DNA from: Spinactinospora alkalitolerans
GTDB lineage: Bacteria > Actinomycetota > Actinomycetes > Streptosporangiales > Streptosporangiaceae
Length of the DNA stretch: 64,000 nucleotides
Direction: 5' to 3'
NCBI RefSeq assembly: GCF_013408795.1
Contig: NZ_JACCCC010000001.1
Coordinates: 1 to 64,000 of the forward strand
How positions within the stretch are numbered: position 1 is the stretch's first letter; the number at the start of each line of letters is the position of its first letter. A program made the position numbers and the translations under genes. The notes under the pieces are model-generated. The model saw nothing but the letters and a program-made list of their open reading frames with translations. It did no database searches and was not told the origin of the DNA. This document shows positions 46,248 through 55,322 of the stretch, in pieces.

Positions 46248-47720
46248 ATGACCGACACCACCAGCACCATTACCGACACCAGCGAGGCCGGGCTCGACCG
46301 GGTGATGGCCGCGGCGGAGGCGGCGGCCCCTGTGTTCGGCGGGCTGCGGCCGGCCGAACGGGCGGCGATGCTGCGCCGCGCGGCCGCCGAGCTCGACGCC
46401 GCGGCCGACGAACTCGTGCCCATCGCCATGGCCGAGAGCCACCTGCCCGAGGCGCGCTGCCGGGGCGAGCTCGCCCGCACCACCTTCCAGTTGCGGCTGT
46501 TCGCCGAGACGGTCGAAGAGGGCTCCTACCTCGAAGCCGCCATCGACACCGCCGACCCGGACTGGGGCATGGGGCCGCGTCCCGACGTCCGCAGGATGCT
46601 CGTCCCGCTCGGGCCGGTGGTGGTCTTCGGCGCCAGCAACTTTCCCTTCGCCTTCAGCACGGCGGGGGGAGACACCGCCTCCGCGCTCGCGGCCGGCTGC
46701 CCGGTCGTGGTCAAGGCGCACCCGGGCCACCCCCGCCTCGCCCGGCGCACCGGCGAGGTCGTCGCCAAGGCCCTCGGCGACGCCGGCGCGCCGGAAGGCG
46801 TGTTCGCCGTGGTCTTCGGGCAGGAGACCGGTCGGCGGGCGGTCCTGCACCCGCGAACCGCCGCGGTCGGGTTCACCGGCTCGATCCCGGGCGGCCGGGC
46901 GCTGCACGACCTCGCCGCGTCCCGCCCCAGGCCGATCCCGTTCTACGGCGAACTCGGCAGCCTGAACCCCGTGTTCGTCACCCGCGCGGCCCTCGCGGCG
47001 CGCGGCGACGCCGTCCTCTCCGGCTACGCCGACTCGTTCACGCTGGGATCCGGCCAGTTCTGCACCAAGCCGGGCGTGCTCCTGGTGCCCGAGGGCACCG
47101 GGTTGGAGGCGCTGGCGGCCGACGTCGCGGGGCGCGCGGCCTCCCGGCTGCTCAACGAGCGGGTGACCGAGGGGTTCGAGACCGGACTCGCGGAGCTGAC
47201 CGGGCACCGGGTGACCGAGGTGCTGGTGCGCGGCGCGGCGGCGGAGGGCGACTGGACCCCCACGCTGCTGCGCACCGACGCCGCCTCACTGCTGGAGCAC
47301 CGCGACGTGCTGCTGGAGGAGTGTTTCGGCCCGACCTCGCTGGTGGTCACCTACACCGACGAGGAGCAGCTGGTGGAGGTGGCCGGCGCGCTGGAGGGGC
47401 AGCTCACGGCGACCGTTCAGGCCGAGGACGGCGACGCGGTCGCCGCGCGGCTGCTCGCCGTGCTGACCGAGAAGGCCGGCCGTGTGCTGTGGAACGGCTG
47501 GCCCACCGGCGTCTCGGTGACGCACGCGATGACCCACGGCGGCCCCTACCCCGCGACCACATCGGTGCTGCACACCTCGGTGGGCACCACGGCGATCCGG
47601 CGCTTCCTGCGTCCGGTGACCTACCAGTCGGTCCCGCAGCCGCTGCTGCCCGAGGCGCTGCGCGACGACAATCCGCTGGGCCTGCCGCGCCGGGTGAACG
47701 GGGCACCCGAGGCCGGGTGA
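46248..47720 (+). CDS. Ketoglutarate-semialdehyde dehydrogenase-like
   Basis: This 490-residue ALDH-superfamily enzyme is of the alpha-ketoglutaric semialdehyde dehydrogenase type. It has VVFGASNFPFAFSTAGGDTA (about residues 125-144), AAGCPVVVKAHPGHPRLA, the catalytic Glu in FYGELGSLNPVFV and the catalytic Cys in LGSGQFCTKPG. It probably oxidises 2-oxoglutarate semialdehyde from sugar-acid degradation with NAD(P). No such pathway genes are adjacent. It ends in a strong hairpin. Confidence 0.9.
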   Translation: MTDTTSTITDTSEAGLDRVMAAAEAAAPVFGGLRPAERAAMLRRAAAELDAAADELVPIAMAESHLPEARCRGELARTTFQLRLFAETVEEGSYLEAAIDTADPDWGMGPRPDVRRMLVPLGPVVVFGASNFPFAFSTAGGDTASALAAGCPVVVKAHPGHPRLARRTGEVVAKALGDAGAPEGVFAVVFGQETGRRAVLHPRTAAVGFTGSIPGGRALHDLAASRPRPIPFYGELGSLNPVFVTRAALAARGDAVLSGYADSFTLGSGQFCTKPGVLLVPEGTGLEALAADVAGRAASRLLNERVTEGFETGLAELTGHRVTEVLVRGAAAEGDWTPTLLRTDAASLLEHRDVLLEECFGPTSLVVTYTDEEQLVEVAGALEGQLTATVQAEDGDAVAARLLAVLTEKAGRVLWNGWPTGVSVTHAMTHGGPYPATTSVLHTSVGTTAIRRFLRPVTYQSVPQPLLPEALRDDNPLGLPRRVNGAPEAG

Positions 47721-47728
47721 CCGCCCTG

Positions 47729-47768
47729 CGCGCCGCCGGGGCGCCGGTCGCGGCGCCCCGGCGGCGCG
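47729..47768 (+). terminator. Strong terminator after the dehydrogenase
   Basis: A 17-bp perfect stem with arms CGCGCCGCCGGGGCGCC (47729-47745) and GGCGCCCCGGCGGCGCG (47752-47768) and a six-base loop. It is one of the strongest hairpins in the window and lies eight bases after the stop. Confidence 0.75.
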
Positions 47769-47901
47769 ACCGGCGCGTCCCGCGGCCGCGTGGCCAGGAC
47801 CGGTGCGCCGCAAAGAGCGTGTCGCGACATTGCTGACATTTCGCCGTCAAAAGGATGGTCGAAGCCTTGGAAGGCGTCCGGGGCTTCAGTAGCGTCACCG
47901 C

Positions 47902-48939
47902 ATGAACAGCGCGACGCCCTCCGAGCCCGCCGTCGAGGCGCTCATCCGGGACCTGCCCAAGGTGGAGCTTCACGTTCATCTGGAAGGTTCGATGCAGCCC
48001 GCCACACTGCTGGAGCTGGCGGTGAAACACGGCGTGGCCGACCTCCCCGGCTCGCTGGAGGAGATCAACGACTACTACGCCTTCCGCGACTTCCCGCACT
48101 TCATCGACGTCTACATCAACTCGGTGCGGACCCTGCGCGACGAGGAGGACTTCGCGCTGCTGGCCGCCGACGTGGCCGCCCGCCTGGCGGCGCAGAACGT
48201 CCGCTACGCCGAGCTGCACGTCAGCCTGTACAACCACCTGATGCGCGGGATCCCGGCCGGCGTCGTGTTCGCCGGGCTGGAGCACGCCAGGCGCGAGGCC
48301 GAGCGCGAGCACGGGGTCAGGCTGCGCTGGATCCCCGACTTCCCCGGTGACTTCGGGGTCGAAGTGGGCGAGAAGACGCTGGACGCGGTGCTCAAGGACG
48401 GTCCCGACAGTGTCGTGGGCTTCGGTGTCGGGGGCATCGAGGTGGACCGCGACCCCTTCGCCGGCATCTACGCGCGCGCCAGGGCCGCCGGCCTGCACAG
48501 CCTCCCGCACGCGGGGGAGAACGGCGGGCCCGAGCGCGTCTGGTCGGCGATCAACGTGCTGCGCGCCGAGCGGATCGGGCACGGGATCGACAGCATGAGG
48601 GACCCGCGGCTGGTGGGGCACCTGCGCGAGACGCAGCTCCCGCTGGACGTCTCGCCAACCTCCAACCTGCGCACCCGCGCGGTCGAGAGGATCGAGGACC
48701 ACCCGCTGCCGCGCATGCTGGAGGAGGGCCTGATGGTCACGCTGAACTCCGACGACCCGCCCATGTTCGGCACCGACCTGCTCAACGAGTACCGCACCGC
48801 GCAACGGCTCGGCCTCACCGGCGCGGACCTGGCCGCGCTCGCCCGCAACGGGGTCGCGGCGTCCTTCCTCGACACCGCGGACAAGCAGGCGCTGACCACG
48901 GAGATCGACGCCGTCCTGGCGGCGTGGCGGCAGGCGTGA
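47902..48939 (+). CDS. add: Adenosine deaminase
   Basis: A 345-residue Zn-dependent amidohydrolase: KVELHVHLEGSMQPATLLEL (the HxH metal motif near residues 24-26), HSLPHAGENGGPERVWSAIN, LDVSPTSNLRT, and LMVTLNSDDPPMFGTDLLNE, with the catalytic Glu and Asp. It deaminates adenosine to inosine in purine salvage, or a near relative. Strand order is normal for the family. It is followed by repeat copy A3. Confidence 0.93.
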   Translation: MNSATPSEPAVEALIRDLPKVELHVHLEGSMQPATLLELAVKHGVADLPGSLEEINDYYAFRDFPHFIDVYINSVRTLRDEEDFALLAADVAARLAAQNVRYAELHVSLYNHLMRGIPAGVVFAGLEHARREAEREHGVRLRWIPDFPGDFGVEVGEKTLDAVLKDGPDSVVGFGVGGIEVDRDPFAGIYARARAAGLHSLPHAGENGGPERVWSAINVLRAERIGHGIDSMRDPRLVGHLRETQLPLDVSPTSNLRTRAVERIEDHPLPRMLEEGLMVTLNSDDPPMFGTDLLNEYRTAQRLGLTGADLAALARNGVAASFLDTADKQALTTEIDAVLAAWRQA

Positions 48940-49059
48940 CCGGATGAGGGCCCGGTGTCCTCGGTCGCCGGGGGGAGGCTCCGGCCATAGGGGTTCGCGG
49001 TGAACGGGCGGTGCCGCCGTGTGGCCGTAGGCCCGTGTTCGCGTGGTGCCCGGCTCCGC

Positions 49060-49165
49060 GCGAGCACACCGGGTGCGACGTTCGCCTCAAGGGGCCTTCG
49101 GCCACGCGAGAGAACCGCACCCGCACGGGACCCCTCCCGGGGCCGAGCTCCACCCCCTGGGGCCA
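49060..49165 (-). repeat. Dispersed intergenic repeat, copy A3 (opposite orientation)
   Basis: Reverse-complement of this segment contains TTCTCTCGCGTGGCCGAAGG, GTGCGGGTG and CCCAGGGGGT, matching the order of words in copy A2 at 22470-22710. It lies between the convergent adenosine deaminase and PNPOx-like genes. Confidence 0.55.
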
Positions 49166-49182
49166 AGGGGGAACGGGATCGC

Positions 49183-49875
49183 TCAGTGGCCGTACCGGGC
49201 GGGCTCGCCCGACCAGGGGGCGGGGGTGCCCTTGGACTCGAAGAAGTCGCCGCCCTTGCGGCGGGTGTCGTCGGTGCCCCAGGAGGCCGGGTCCTGAGCG
49301 GTGACCCTGCGCATCGGCGGAATGTGCTTGCGGCAGTGGATGTAGGCCTCCTCGACCCGGGCGACCACCCACATCTGCGCACGCTGGCCGGGGAGGGCCG
49401 GCTCGGGCAGGCCGGGGGTGTGCCGCCGCAGCTCGACGTCGTCGAGGATCGTGGCGCAGCCGTTCACGTGCAGCCCGATGCGGTCGCGTTCGAAGTCCAG
49501 GAACATCAGGCCGACGTGCGGGTTCTCGGCGATGTTGCCGACGCTGGCCAGGACCCCGTTGCCCCGGTACTCGGGGTAGGCCAGCGTCCGGTCGTCGATG
49601 ACGTGCACGAACCCGGGCGGCCCGGTGCGCAGGCTGGAATCGCACTCGCCGCGGGCGTCGGAGGTCGCGACGAAGACCATCTCCTGGCGGGCGACGAACT
49701 CCCGCATCCGGGCGTTCAACCGGTCGAGGACCTGGTCGCGGTAGAACCGCTGTGCCCGGTCCTCCGTCCCGAACAGTTCCTGCATGCGGTGTTCGCCGGC
49801 CGATCCCGGCAGGGCCGCGGGCTGCTCCTCGCCCGGGGCGAGCAGGTCAAAGCGGTGATCGCTGGACTCGGGCAC
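49183..49875 (-). CDS. Pyridoxamine 5'-phosphate oxidase-like flavin-binding protein
   Basis: This 230-residue split-barrel protein has FVARQEMVFVATSDARGECD at about residues 60-79, GFVHVIDDRTLAYPEYRGNG, NIAENPHVGLMFLDFERDR and the C-terminal part PPMRRVTAQDPAS. This is the actinobacterial PNPOx-like group binding FMN or F420. The substrate is unknown. A GTG at 49875 has AAGGGGAGCC upstream. It is transcribed away from the CapA-like gene upstream. Confidence 0.88.
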   Translation of the reverse strand: MPESSDHRFDLLAPGEEQPAALPGSAGEHRMQELFGTEDRAQRFYRDQVLDRLNARMREFVARQEMVFVATSDARGECDSSLRTGPPGFVHVIDDRTLAYPEYRGNGVLASVGNIAENPHVGLMFLDFERDRIGLHVNGCATILDDVELRRHTPGLPEPALPGQRAQMWVVARVEEAYIHCRKHIPPMRRVTAQDPASWGTDDTRRKGGDFFESKGTPAPWSGEPARYGH

Positions 49876-49997
49876 GGCTCCCCTTCCTACGCGCGTCAGG
49901 ATTGCGCCCGATTGTGCCAGGTTTGGGGAACGTGATGGCGCGAACGCCGGAAAAAGGGGCTTGTGGCCCTTGAGACCGCAGAGGCGGCGATATGACC

Positions 49998-51140
49998 CTA
50001 TCGCCCCTCGGAGGATCCGCCCCCGGGCTCGGCACCGAGGTCGGGCGTGCAGGTGGCGCGGTGCCCCTCCCAGGTGTCGCGGGCCTGGCCGGCGGCTTCG
50101 CCCTCGTACATGACGGGGACGCCGCCCTGGATCCGGCCGGGCAGCCATTCGTCCTCCAGCACCTCGCCGCCCTGCATCGTCAGCTCGAGCACGCCGGTCT
50201 CGGCGGTGGGGCCGTCGAAGTTGTAGAAGGCGAAGTTGCCCAGGCCGTAGTGGACGTAGGCGTCGCCCATGTAGCCCCCGGGGCTGAGCACGTGCGCGTG
50301 GCCGCCCACGACGGCGTCGGCGCCGGCGTCGATGAGCTGCCGGGCGAGGTCGGGGGCGTGCGGGAGCGGGCAGTGGTCGCCCTCCAGTCCCCAGTGCAGG
50401 TAGACGATGACGCTGTCGGCCTGCTCCTCGGCCTCGGACACCGCCCGCAGCATGCGGTCCAGCATCTCGCCCTTGGTCGAGGCCATGCCCGGCTTGTCCT
50501 CGCCCGCGGTCCACTCGGCGATGAGGTGGTCGTCCAAGACGTCGGTGGCGCCGAGGATCGCGACCTCGTTGCCGTTGGCCTCGACGATGTGCGGGGCATA
50601 GGCCTCGTCGGCGTCGCGCCCGGCGCCCACCAGCGGGAAGCCGGCCTCTTCGGCGTTGTCGAGGGTGTCGGCCAGACCGTCCCGGCCGAAGTCCATGCCG
50701 TGGTTGTTGGCGACCGTGGCGACGTCGACCCCCGCCGACCGCAGCGCCTGGAGCGCAGTCGGGGGCGCGCGGAAGACGAACTGCTTGCCCGGCGCCTGGG
50801 TGCCGCCCTCGGTGACGGCGGTCTCCAGGTTCACCATCGCGATGTCGGCCTCGCCGAGGACCGAGGAGACCGGGCCGAGCGCGGTCTCGGGGTCGGAGTC
50901 CAGCCGCGAGCGCAGGACCGTCTCGAAGTGCACGTCTCCGCCGAAGGCGATCGTGAACGGCTCCGCGGGCGCCTCACTCGGCGTGGCCGGTCCCTCGTCG
51001 GCCGGCGTGGCGTCCGCGTTGGGCTCCAGGTCGGAGGAGGAGTCGGTGGGGGCTGTGCCGCACGCCGTGGCCAAGGCCGCGATGGCGAACAGCGCGCCGA
51101 GCCGGCGCGCACCATCGGTGCGGGGGGACGAGGAGAGCAC
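49998..51140 (-). CDS. CapA-like lipoprotein (metallophosphoesterase fold)
   Basis: This 380-residue lipoprotein has a signal peptide ending ALFAIAALATAC. The catalytic part is of the CapA/PgsA type: FTIAFGGDVHFETVLRSRLD, VATVANNHGMDFGRDGLADT, SVIVYLHWGLEGDHCPLP and ADAVVGGHAHVLSPGG. These carry the metal ligands. It probably functions in poly-gamma-glutamate or peptidoglycan-linked processing outside the cell. The GTG start at 51140 has GGAG upstream. It lies beside the Fur gene, in the opposite orientation. Confidence 0.9.
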   Translation of the reverse strand: MLSSSPRTDGARRLGALFAIAALATACGTAPTDSSSDLEPNADATPADEGPATPSEAPAEPFTIAFGGDVHFETVLRSRLDSDPETALGPVSSVLGEADIAMVNLETAVTEGGTQAPGKQFVFRAPPTALQALRSAGVDVATVANNHGMDFGRDGLADTLDNAEEAGFPLVGAGRDADEAYAPHIVEANGNEVAILGATDVLDDHLIAEWTAGEDKPGMASTKGEMLDRMLRAVSEAEEQADSVIVYLHWGLEGDHCPLPHAPDLARQLIDAGADAVVGGHAHVLSPGGYMGDAYVHYGLGNFAFYNFDGPTAETGVLELTMQGGEVLEDEWLPGRIQGGVPVMYEGEAAGQARDTWEGHRATCTPDLGAEPGGGSSEGR

Positions 51141-51351
51141 GGGGGACTCCAGGGGTGCGGGAACAAAAGGGGTGGTCCTGCACATCTGGGACGTCGGGTC
51201 CCGATCCCCCGTTTGCGGTTTTGCGCCCAATGAGTCCCATTCGTTACGGGAGCCCGGCCCCGTCCGCCCGGGCGCGCCGAGTCGCCCGGGCCGGGCCGCG
51301 GGGACGGGCGGCGCCCGTCGGGCCGGAGAGCAGCAGGCGCGCCATCCGCCG

Positions 51352-51400
51352 GACACTTAACTTGACTTCATCGTTTTCTTGAATAGTTCAAGTTAGTGTC
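51352..51400. promoter_or_regulatory. Inverted repeat upstream of the Fur-catalase pair
   Basis: A 15-base palindrome CTTGAA-TAG-TTCAAG sits at 51378-51392. A larger imperfect repeat has arms GACACTTAACTTGA (51352-51366) and TTCAAGTTAGTGTC (51387-51400). Both lie just before the Fur start at 51403, as expected for a FurA-type autoregulatory operator. Confidence 0.55.
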
Positions 51401-51402
51401 CT

Positions 51403-51825
51403 ATGCTGCTGATCATGGACGACGCCGCACACCTTCGCGAAGTCGGGCTGCGGGTCACCGCTGCGCGGCTGGCGATCCTCGAGTCCGTCCGGGTGGGCGA
51501 CCACCTGGACGCCGAGCACGTCGCGCGCTCCGTCCGGACCAAGGTCGGGCACGTGTCGACCCAGGCGGTCTACGACGGTCTGCACGCGCTGGCGGGAGCC
51601 GGACTGATCCGCCGCATCGAGCCCGCCGGTTCGCCGGCGCGCTATGAGGCCCGCGTCGGAGACAACCACCACCACCTGGTCTGTCGCACCTGCGGCAAGG
51701 TGACCGACGTCGACTGCGTGGTCGGCCGGGCCCCGTGCCTGGAGCCGTCGCGCACGCACGGCTACACCGTCGACGAGGCCGAAGTGGTGTTCTGGGGCGT
51801 CTGTCCGAGTTGCCAGAAGAAGTAG
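51403..51825 (+). CDS. furA: Fur-family repressor, CatR/FurA type
   Basis: A 140-residue Fur-family regulator: wHTH VTAARLAILESVRVGDHLDA, QAVYDGLHALAGAGLIRRIE, and the metal sites HHHLVCRTCGKVTDVDC and WGVCPSCQKK. It is of the group that senses peroxide or iron and controls catalase. It starts just after the palindrome at 51378-51392, possibly leaderless. The ATG at 51415 is an alternative start. The next gene on the same strand is a catalase, consistent with its role. Confidence 0.93.
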   Translation: MLLIMDDAAHLREVGLRVTAARLAILESVRVGDHLDAEHVARSVRTKVGHVSTQAVYDGLHALAGAGLIRRIEPAGSPARYEARVGDNHHHLVCRTCGKVTDVDCVVGRAPCLEPSRTHGYTVDEAEVVFWGVCPSCQKK

Positions 51826-51981
51826 AGCGAGGACCGGTCATGCCGGGGGTCCCGCGTGTCCGGGAGGCGGGCGCGCCCCGGTCCTCCCGCCCCCGCGCCC
51901 GGATGTCCACCGGTCGGACCGCTGCGCGGCCGCCGCGGCCGACCGCCCTCCCAATTCCTCATCCCGAAAGGTGCGAGCAGA

Positions 51982-53436
51982 GTGAGTGAACGGGTTCCCT
52001 ACAGCACGGACGACGCCGGCATCCCGGCTCCGAGCGACGGTTTCTCCCAGTCGGTCGGCCCGAACGGTCCGCTGCTGCTGCAGGACCACTTCCTGATCCA
52101 GAAGATGGCCCACTTCAACCGCGAGCGCGTGCCCGAGCGCGTGGTGCACGCCAAGGGCGGTGGCGCCTTCGGTGAGATGGAGATCACCGAGGACGTCAGC
52201 CAGTACACCAAGGCGGATCTGTTCCAGAAGGGCAAGAAGACCCCTCTGCTGCTCCGCTTCTCGACCGTCGCCGGCGAGCTGGGCAGCGCCGACAGCGCCC
52301 GCGACCCGCGCGGTTTCGCCCTGAAGTTCTACACCGAGCAGGGCAACTACGACCTCGTCGGCAACAACACGCCGATCTTCTTCATCCGGGACCCCTCGAA
52401 GTTCTCCGACTTCATCCACTCCCAGAAGCGTCGCGCCGACAACCAGCTGCGCGACAACAACATGCAGTGGGACTTCTGGACCCTGAACCCCGAGTCGGCC
52501 CACCAGGTCTCGTTCCTGATGACCGACCGCGGCACCCCCAGGACCTGGCGGCACCAGCACGGCTTCGGCAGCCACACCTTCCTCTGGTACAACGCCAACG
52601 GCGAGAAGTTCTGGGTGAAGTACCACTTCAAGACCGAGCAGGGCATCGAGAACCTCACCGCGGGCGAGGCCAAGGCGCTGGAGGCCGAGGACCCCGACGT
52701 CCACCGCCGCGACCTGTGGAACTCCATCAAGAACGGCGACTTCCCGTCCTGGACCGTCAACATCCAGGTCATGCCGTTCGAGGACGCCGCCGACTACCGG
52801 TTCAACCCGTTCGACCTCACCAAGGTGTGGCCGCACGAGGACTACCCGGAGATCACCATCGGCCGGTTCACGCTGAACCGCAATCCGGAGAACTACTTCG
52901 CCGAGATCGAGCAGGCGGCGTTCGAGCCCTCGAACCTGGTGCCGGGCATCGCCATGAGCCCGGACAAGATGCTGCAGGGCCGGCTGTTCTCCTACCCCGA
53001 CACCCACCGCTACCGCATCGGCGCCAACTACCTGCAGCTGCCGGTGAACCGCCCGAAGTCGCCGGTCAACAGCTACAACCGCGACGGCGCGATGGCGTTC
53101 TACAACGGCGGCGACCCGGTGTACGCGCCGAACACCGCGGGCGGCCCGGTCGCCGACCCCGAGCTGTTCAAGGGGGAGGGCTACCACGTCGCCGGTGAGA
53201 TGGTGCGCTCCGCCTACCAGCTCCACAAGGAGGACGACGACTTCGGCCAGCCGCGTGCGCTGTGGGAGAAGGTCCTCTCCGACTCCGAGCGCGCCAACAT
53301 GGTGGACAACATCGTCGGCCACGCCTCGGCCCCCGAGGTCACCGACGACATGAAGAAGCGCGTCGTCGAGTACTGGACCAACGTCCACCCCGACCTCGGC
53401 GGCGGCGTCGCCAAGGGCCTGGGCGTCCAGAGCTAG
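51982..53436 (+). CDS. katA: Monofunctional catalase
   Basis: A 484-residue heme catalase, 2 H2O2 to 2 H2O + O2. Markers: RVVHAKGGGAFGEMEITED with the catalytic His, RFSTVAGELGSADSARDPRG, YDLVGNNTPIFFIRDPSKFS with the catalytic Asn, and RLFSYPDTHRYRIGANYLQL with the heme-ligand Tyr. The length is that of the small-subunit type. GTG at 51982 has GAAAGGTG upstream. It is directly downstream of a Fur-family gene, and probably under its control. A strong terminator follows at 53477. Confidence 0.97.
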   Translation: MSERVPYSTDDAGIPAPSDGFSQSVGPNGPLLLQDHFLIQKMAHFNRERVPERVVHAKGGGAFGEMEITEDVSQYTKADLFQKGKKTPLLLRFSTVAGELGSADSARDPRGFALKFYTEQGNYDLVGNNTPIFFIRDPSKFSDFIHSQKRRADNQLRDNNMQWDFWTLNPESAHQVSFLMTDRGTPRTWRHQHGFGSHTFLWYNANGEKFWVKYHFKTEQGIENLTAGEAKALEAEDPDVHRRDLWNSIKNGDFPSWTVNIQVMPFEDAADYRFNPFDLTKVWPHEDYPEITIGRFTLNRNPENYFAEIEQAAFEPSNLVPGIAMSPDKMLQGRLFSYPDTHRYRIGANYLQLPVNRPKSPVNSYNRDGAMAFYNGGDPVYAPNTAGGPVADPELFKGEGYHVAGEMVRSAYQLHKEDDDFGQPRALWEKVLSDSERANMVDNIVGHASAPEVTDDMKKRVVEYWTNVHPDLGGGVAKGLGVQS

Positions 53437-54071
53437 TCCCGGCCGCGCGTCCGGCCGACCGGCCGGACCGGTGGCGAGCCCCGGTCGGGGGATCCTCGGA
53501 TCCCCCGACCGGGGCTTTCGTGCGTTCGGAACCGGCTCGGGGCCATCTTGGGTGATATGTCCTTTATGGGCGACTTGGGTCATAGGCCCTTTATGTTGGC
53601 CTTATGGCAGTACTGAATGGCCGTCCGGCCGGATGGTTGCACAAAGTAGCGATTTACGACGTGCGCTTTAGGTTCAGTCCGAATTTACGAAGATGCCTAG
53701 TAGAGTTCCTACCGTTCGACCGGGGTGAGGAGCGGTACCCTCGGTTGTGCCTGTTGGGGGTATAGGAAGGGGCGTCCGACCGTCGTAATCGGCGGCTTCC
53801 CCGATTTTGCGGGAATTACATCCAAAATTGCCTCCCGTGGCCGAAAGACTGCTAACGTAGCGGTCTGTCAGCAAGTCGAAGCACTCTGTCGCTTGCGCTC
53901 CGGGTGGCCTGTGCCGTGAATCGGCTCGGCCCCCTCCTGCCGTTGACGCAAGGCGGAAATCCCCCGGCGTCTCATATTCGGGCCCGCGGTTCACTGACCC
54001 CGCTCTTAGTGACGCTAAGGCCTCAAACGGTTACCTTTGGTAACGCAGTCAGCGAAAGGTCCTGCCTGAAC
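53437..54071. other. Intergenic region between katA and the chaplin-like gene
   Basis: About 630 bases. After the terminator the region 53540-53900 is AT-richer than the genome and holds three close TTATG words at 53563-53605. The last 150 bases before 54072 contain the likely ribosome binding site GAAAGG. No gene or known riboswitch was recognised. Confidence 0.4.
53477..53520 (+). terminator. Strong terminator after katA
   Basis: Nineteen-base arms, AGCCCCGGTCGGGGGATCC (53477-53495) and GGATCCCCCGACCGGGGCT (53498-53516), pair almost perfectly. They are followed by TTTCG. It is a clear intrinsic terminator 40 bases after the catalase stop. Confidence 0.85.
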
Positions 54072-55163
54072 ATGCGTAAGAAGCTCTACACCTCCGCTTC
54101 CGTCGCCCTGCTCTCCACGGGGCTGGTCGGCGGCTTCGCCCCCTACGCCTTCGCCGACCAGGAGACGGACGGTTCCGGTGGCGTGGCCAGCGGCAACCAG
54201 GTCAACGTCCCGGTCGACATCGAGGCCGAGCTGTGCGGCAACTCCCTGGCCGTCCTGGGCATCTCCAAGGCCGAGTGCACCGAGATCTCGAAGGTCCTCT
54301 ACGCCTCCAGCGATGAGGGGCGCAGCAGCCAGGAGACCGACGGTTCCGGTGGCGTGGCCAGCGGCAACCAGATCAACATCCCCGTTGACGCCGCGGTGGA
54401 CGTCTGCGGCAACTCCGCGGCCGTCGGCGGCATCTCCAAGGCCGAGTGCACCGAGATCGTCAAGAAGGTGGCCGACTCGGAGGAGAACAGCCAGGAGACC
54501 GACGGTTCCGGTGGCGTGGCCAGCGGCAACCAGATCAACATCCCCGTTGACGTCGCGGTGGACGTCTGCGGCAACTCCATCGCCGTGCTCGGCGTCTCCA
54601 AGGCCGAGTGCACGACGGTCGTCAACGCCGTCAGGGACTCCTCCGGCAACGGGGACGGCGACGGGGCCGAGCAGGAGACGGACGGTTCCGGTGGCGTGGC
54701 CAGCGGCAACCAGGTCAACATCCCGGTCGACGCCGCGGTGGACGTCTGCGGCAACGCCGTTTCGGTGCTCGGCGTGGCCGAGGCCGAGTGCATGCAGCAG
54801 ATCTCCGAGGAGGACAGCGGGGACGGCGACGACGGCAAGGACGAGGACGAGGGCGACAAGGACGAGGACGAGAACGGCGGCAAGGACGAGGACGAGGGCG
54901 GCAAGGACGAGGACGAGAACGGCGGCAAGGACGAGGACGAGGGCAACGGCGGCGACTCCGGCGACGACCAGGGCTCCGAGGACACCCCTCCGGCCGCCGA
55001 TGACTCCAAGCCCGCCGGCGGCCTGCCCGTGACTGGCGCGGCGCTGGGCGGCCTCGTCGCCGCGGCCGTCGCCGCCCTGGGTGGTGGCGGTGCCGCCATG
55101 TACTTCTCCCGCAAGAAGAAGGCCGCGGCCGCCGCCGAGTCCGCCGAGTCCGTCGAGGACTGA
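54072..55163 (+). CDS. LPVTG-anchored protein with four chaplin-type repeats
   Basis: This 363-residue exported protein has a signal peptide ending YAFADQ (about residue 29). Four tandem repeats of about 50-60 residues each start QETDGSGGVASGNQ and contain IPVDAAVDVCGN and a second Cys (KAEC). These match the chaplin domain pattern with one disulfide per repeat. An acidic Asp/Glu/Gly spacer is followed by the sorting signal [11 protein letters not shown], a hydrophobic stretch, then SRKKKA. Chaplins coat aerial hyphae and spores. A four-repeat, sortase-anchored chaplin is longer than typical long chaplins, which carry two repeats. Confidence 0.88.
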   Translation: MRKKLYTSASVALLSTGLVGGFAPYAFADQETDGSGGVASGNQVNVPVDIEAELCGNSLAVLGISKAECTEISKVLYASSDEGRSSQETDGSGGVASGNQINIPVDAAVDVCGNSAAVGGISKAECTEIVKKVADSEENSQETDGSGGVASGNQINIPVDVAVDVCGNSIAVLGVSKAECTTVVNAVRDSSGNGDGDGAEQETDGSGGVASGNQVNIPVDAAVDVCGNAVSVLGVAEAECMQQISEEDSGDGDDGKDEDEGDKDEDENGGKDEDEGGKDEDENGGKDEDEGNGGDSGDDQGSEDTPPAADDSKPAGGLPVTGAALGGLVAAAVAALGGGGAAMYFSRKKKAAAAAESAESVED

Positions 55164-55191
55164 TCCGGCCCGCGTACGCGTGACGATCGAC

Positions 55192-55222
55192 GTCGGCCCC
55201 CGGCAGCGCGCCGGGGGCCGAC
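55192..55222 (+). terminator. Terminator after the chaplin-like gene
   Basis: A perfect 13-bp stem, GTCGGCCCCCGGC with GCCGGGGGCCGAC, around a five-base loop. It begins 29 bases after the stop. Confidence 0.75.
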
Positions 55223-55322
55223 CGCGTTCTCCGGGCCGGGACCGCGGGGTCCACGGGGCCGGCCCGGGGCGTCGGCCCGGGGCGATGACGAGTGGGCGCG
55301 ACCATCTCGTAGCCTCGAAGAT

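Noticed and set aside
53540-53900. Possible riboswitch or structured leader before the chaplin-like gene
   Set aside because: The region is AT-rich and could be a leader, but I found no conserved motif of a known class such as the c-di-AMP (ydaO) element.
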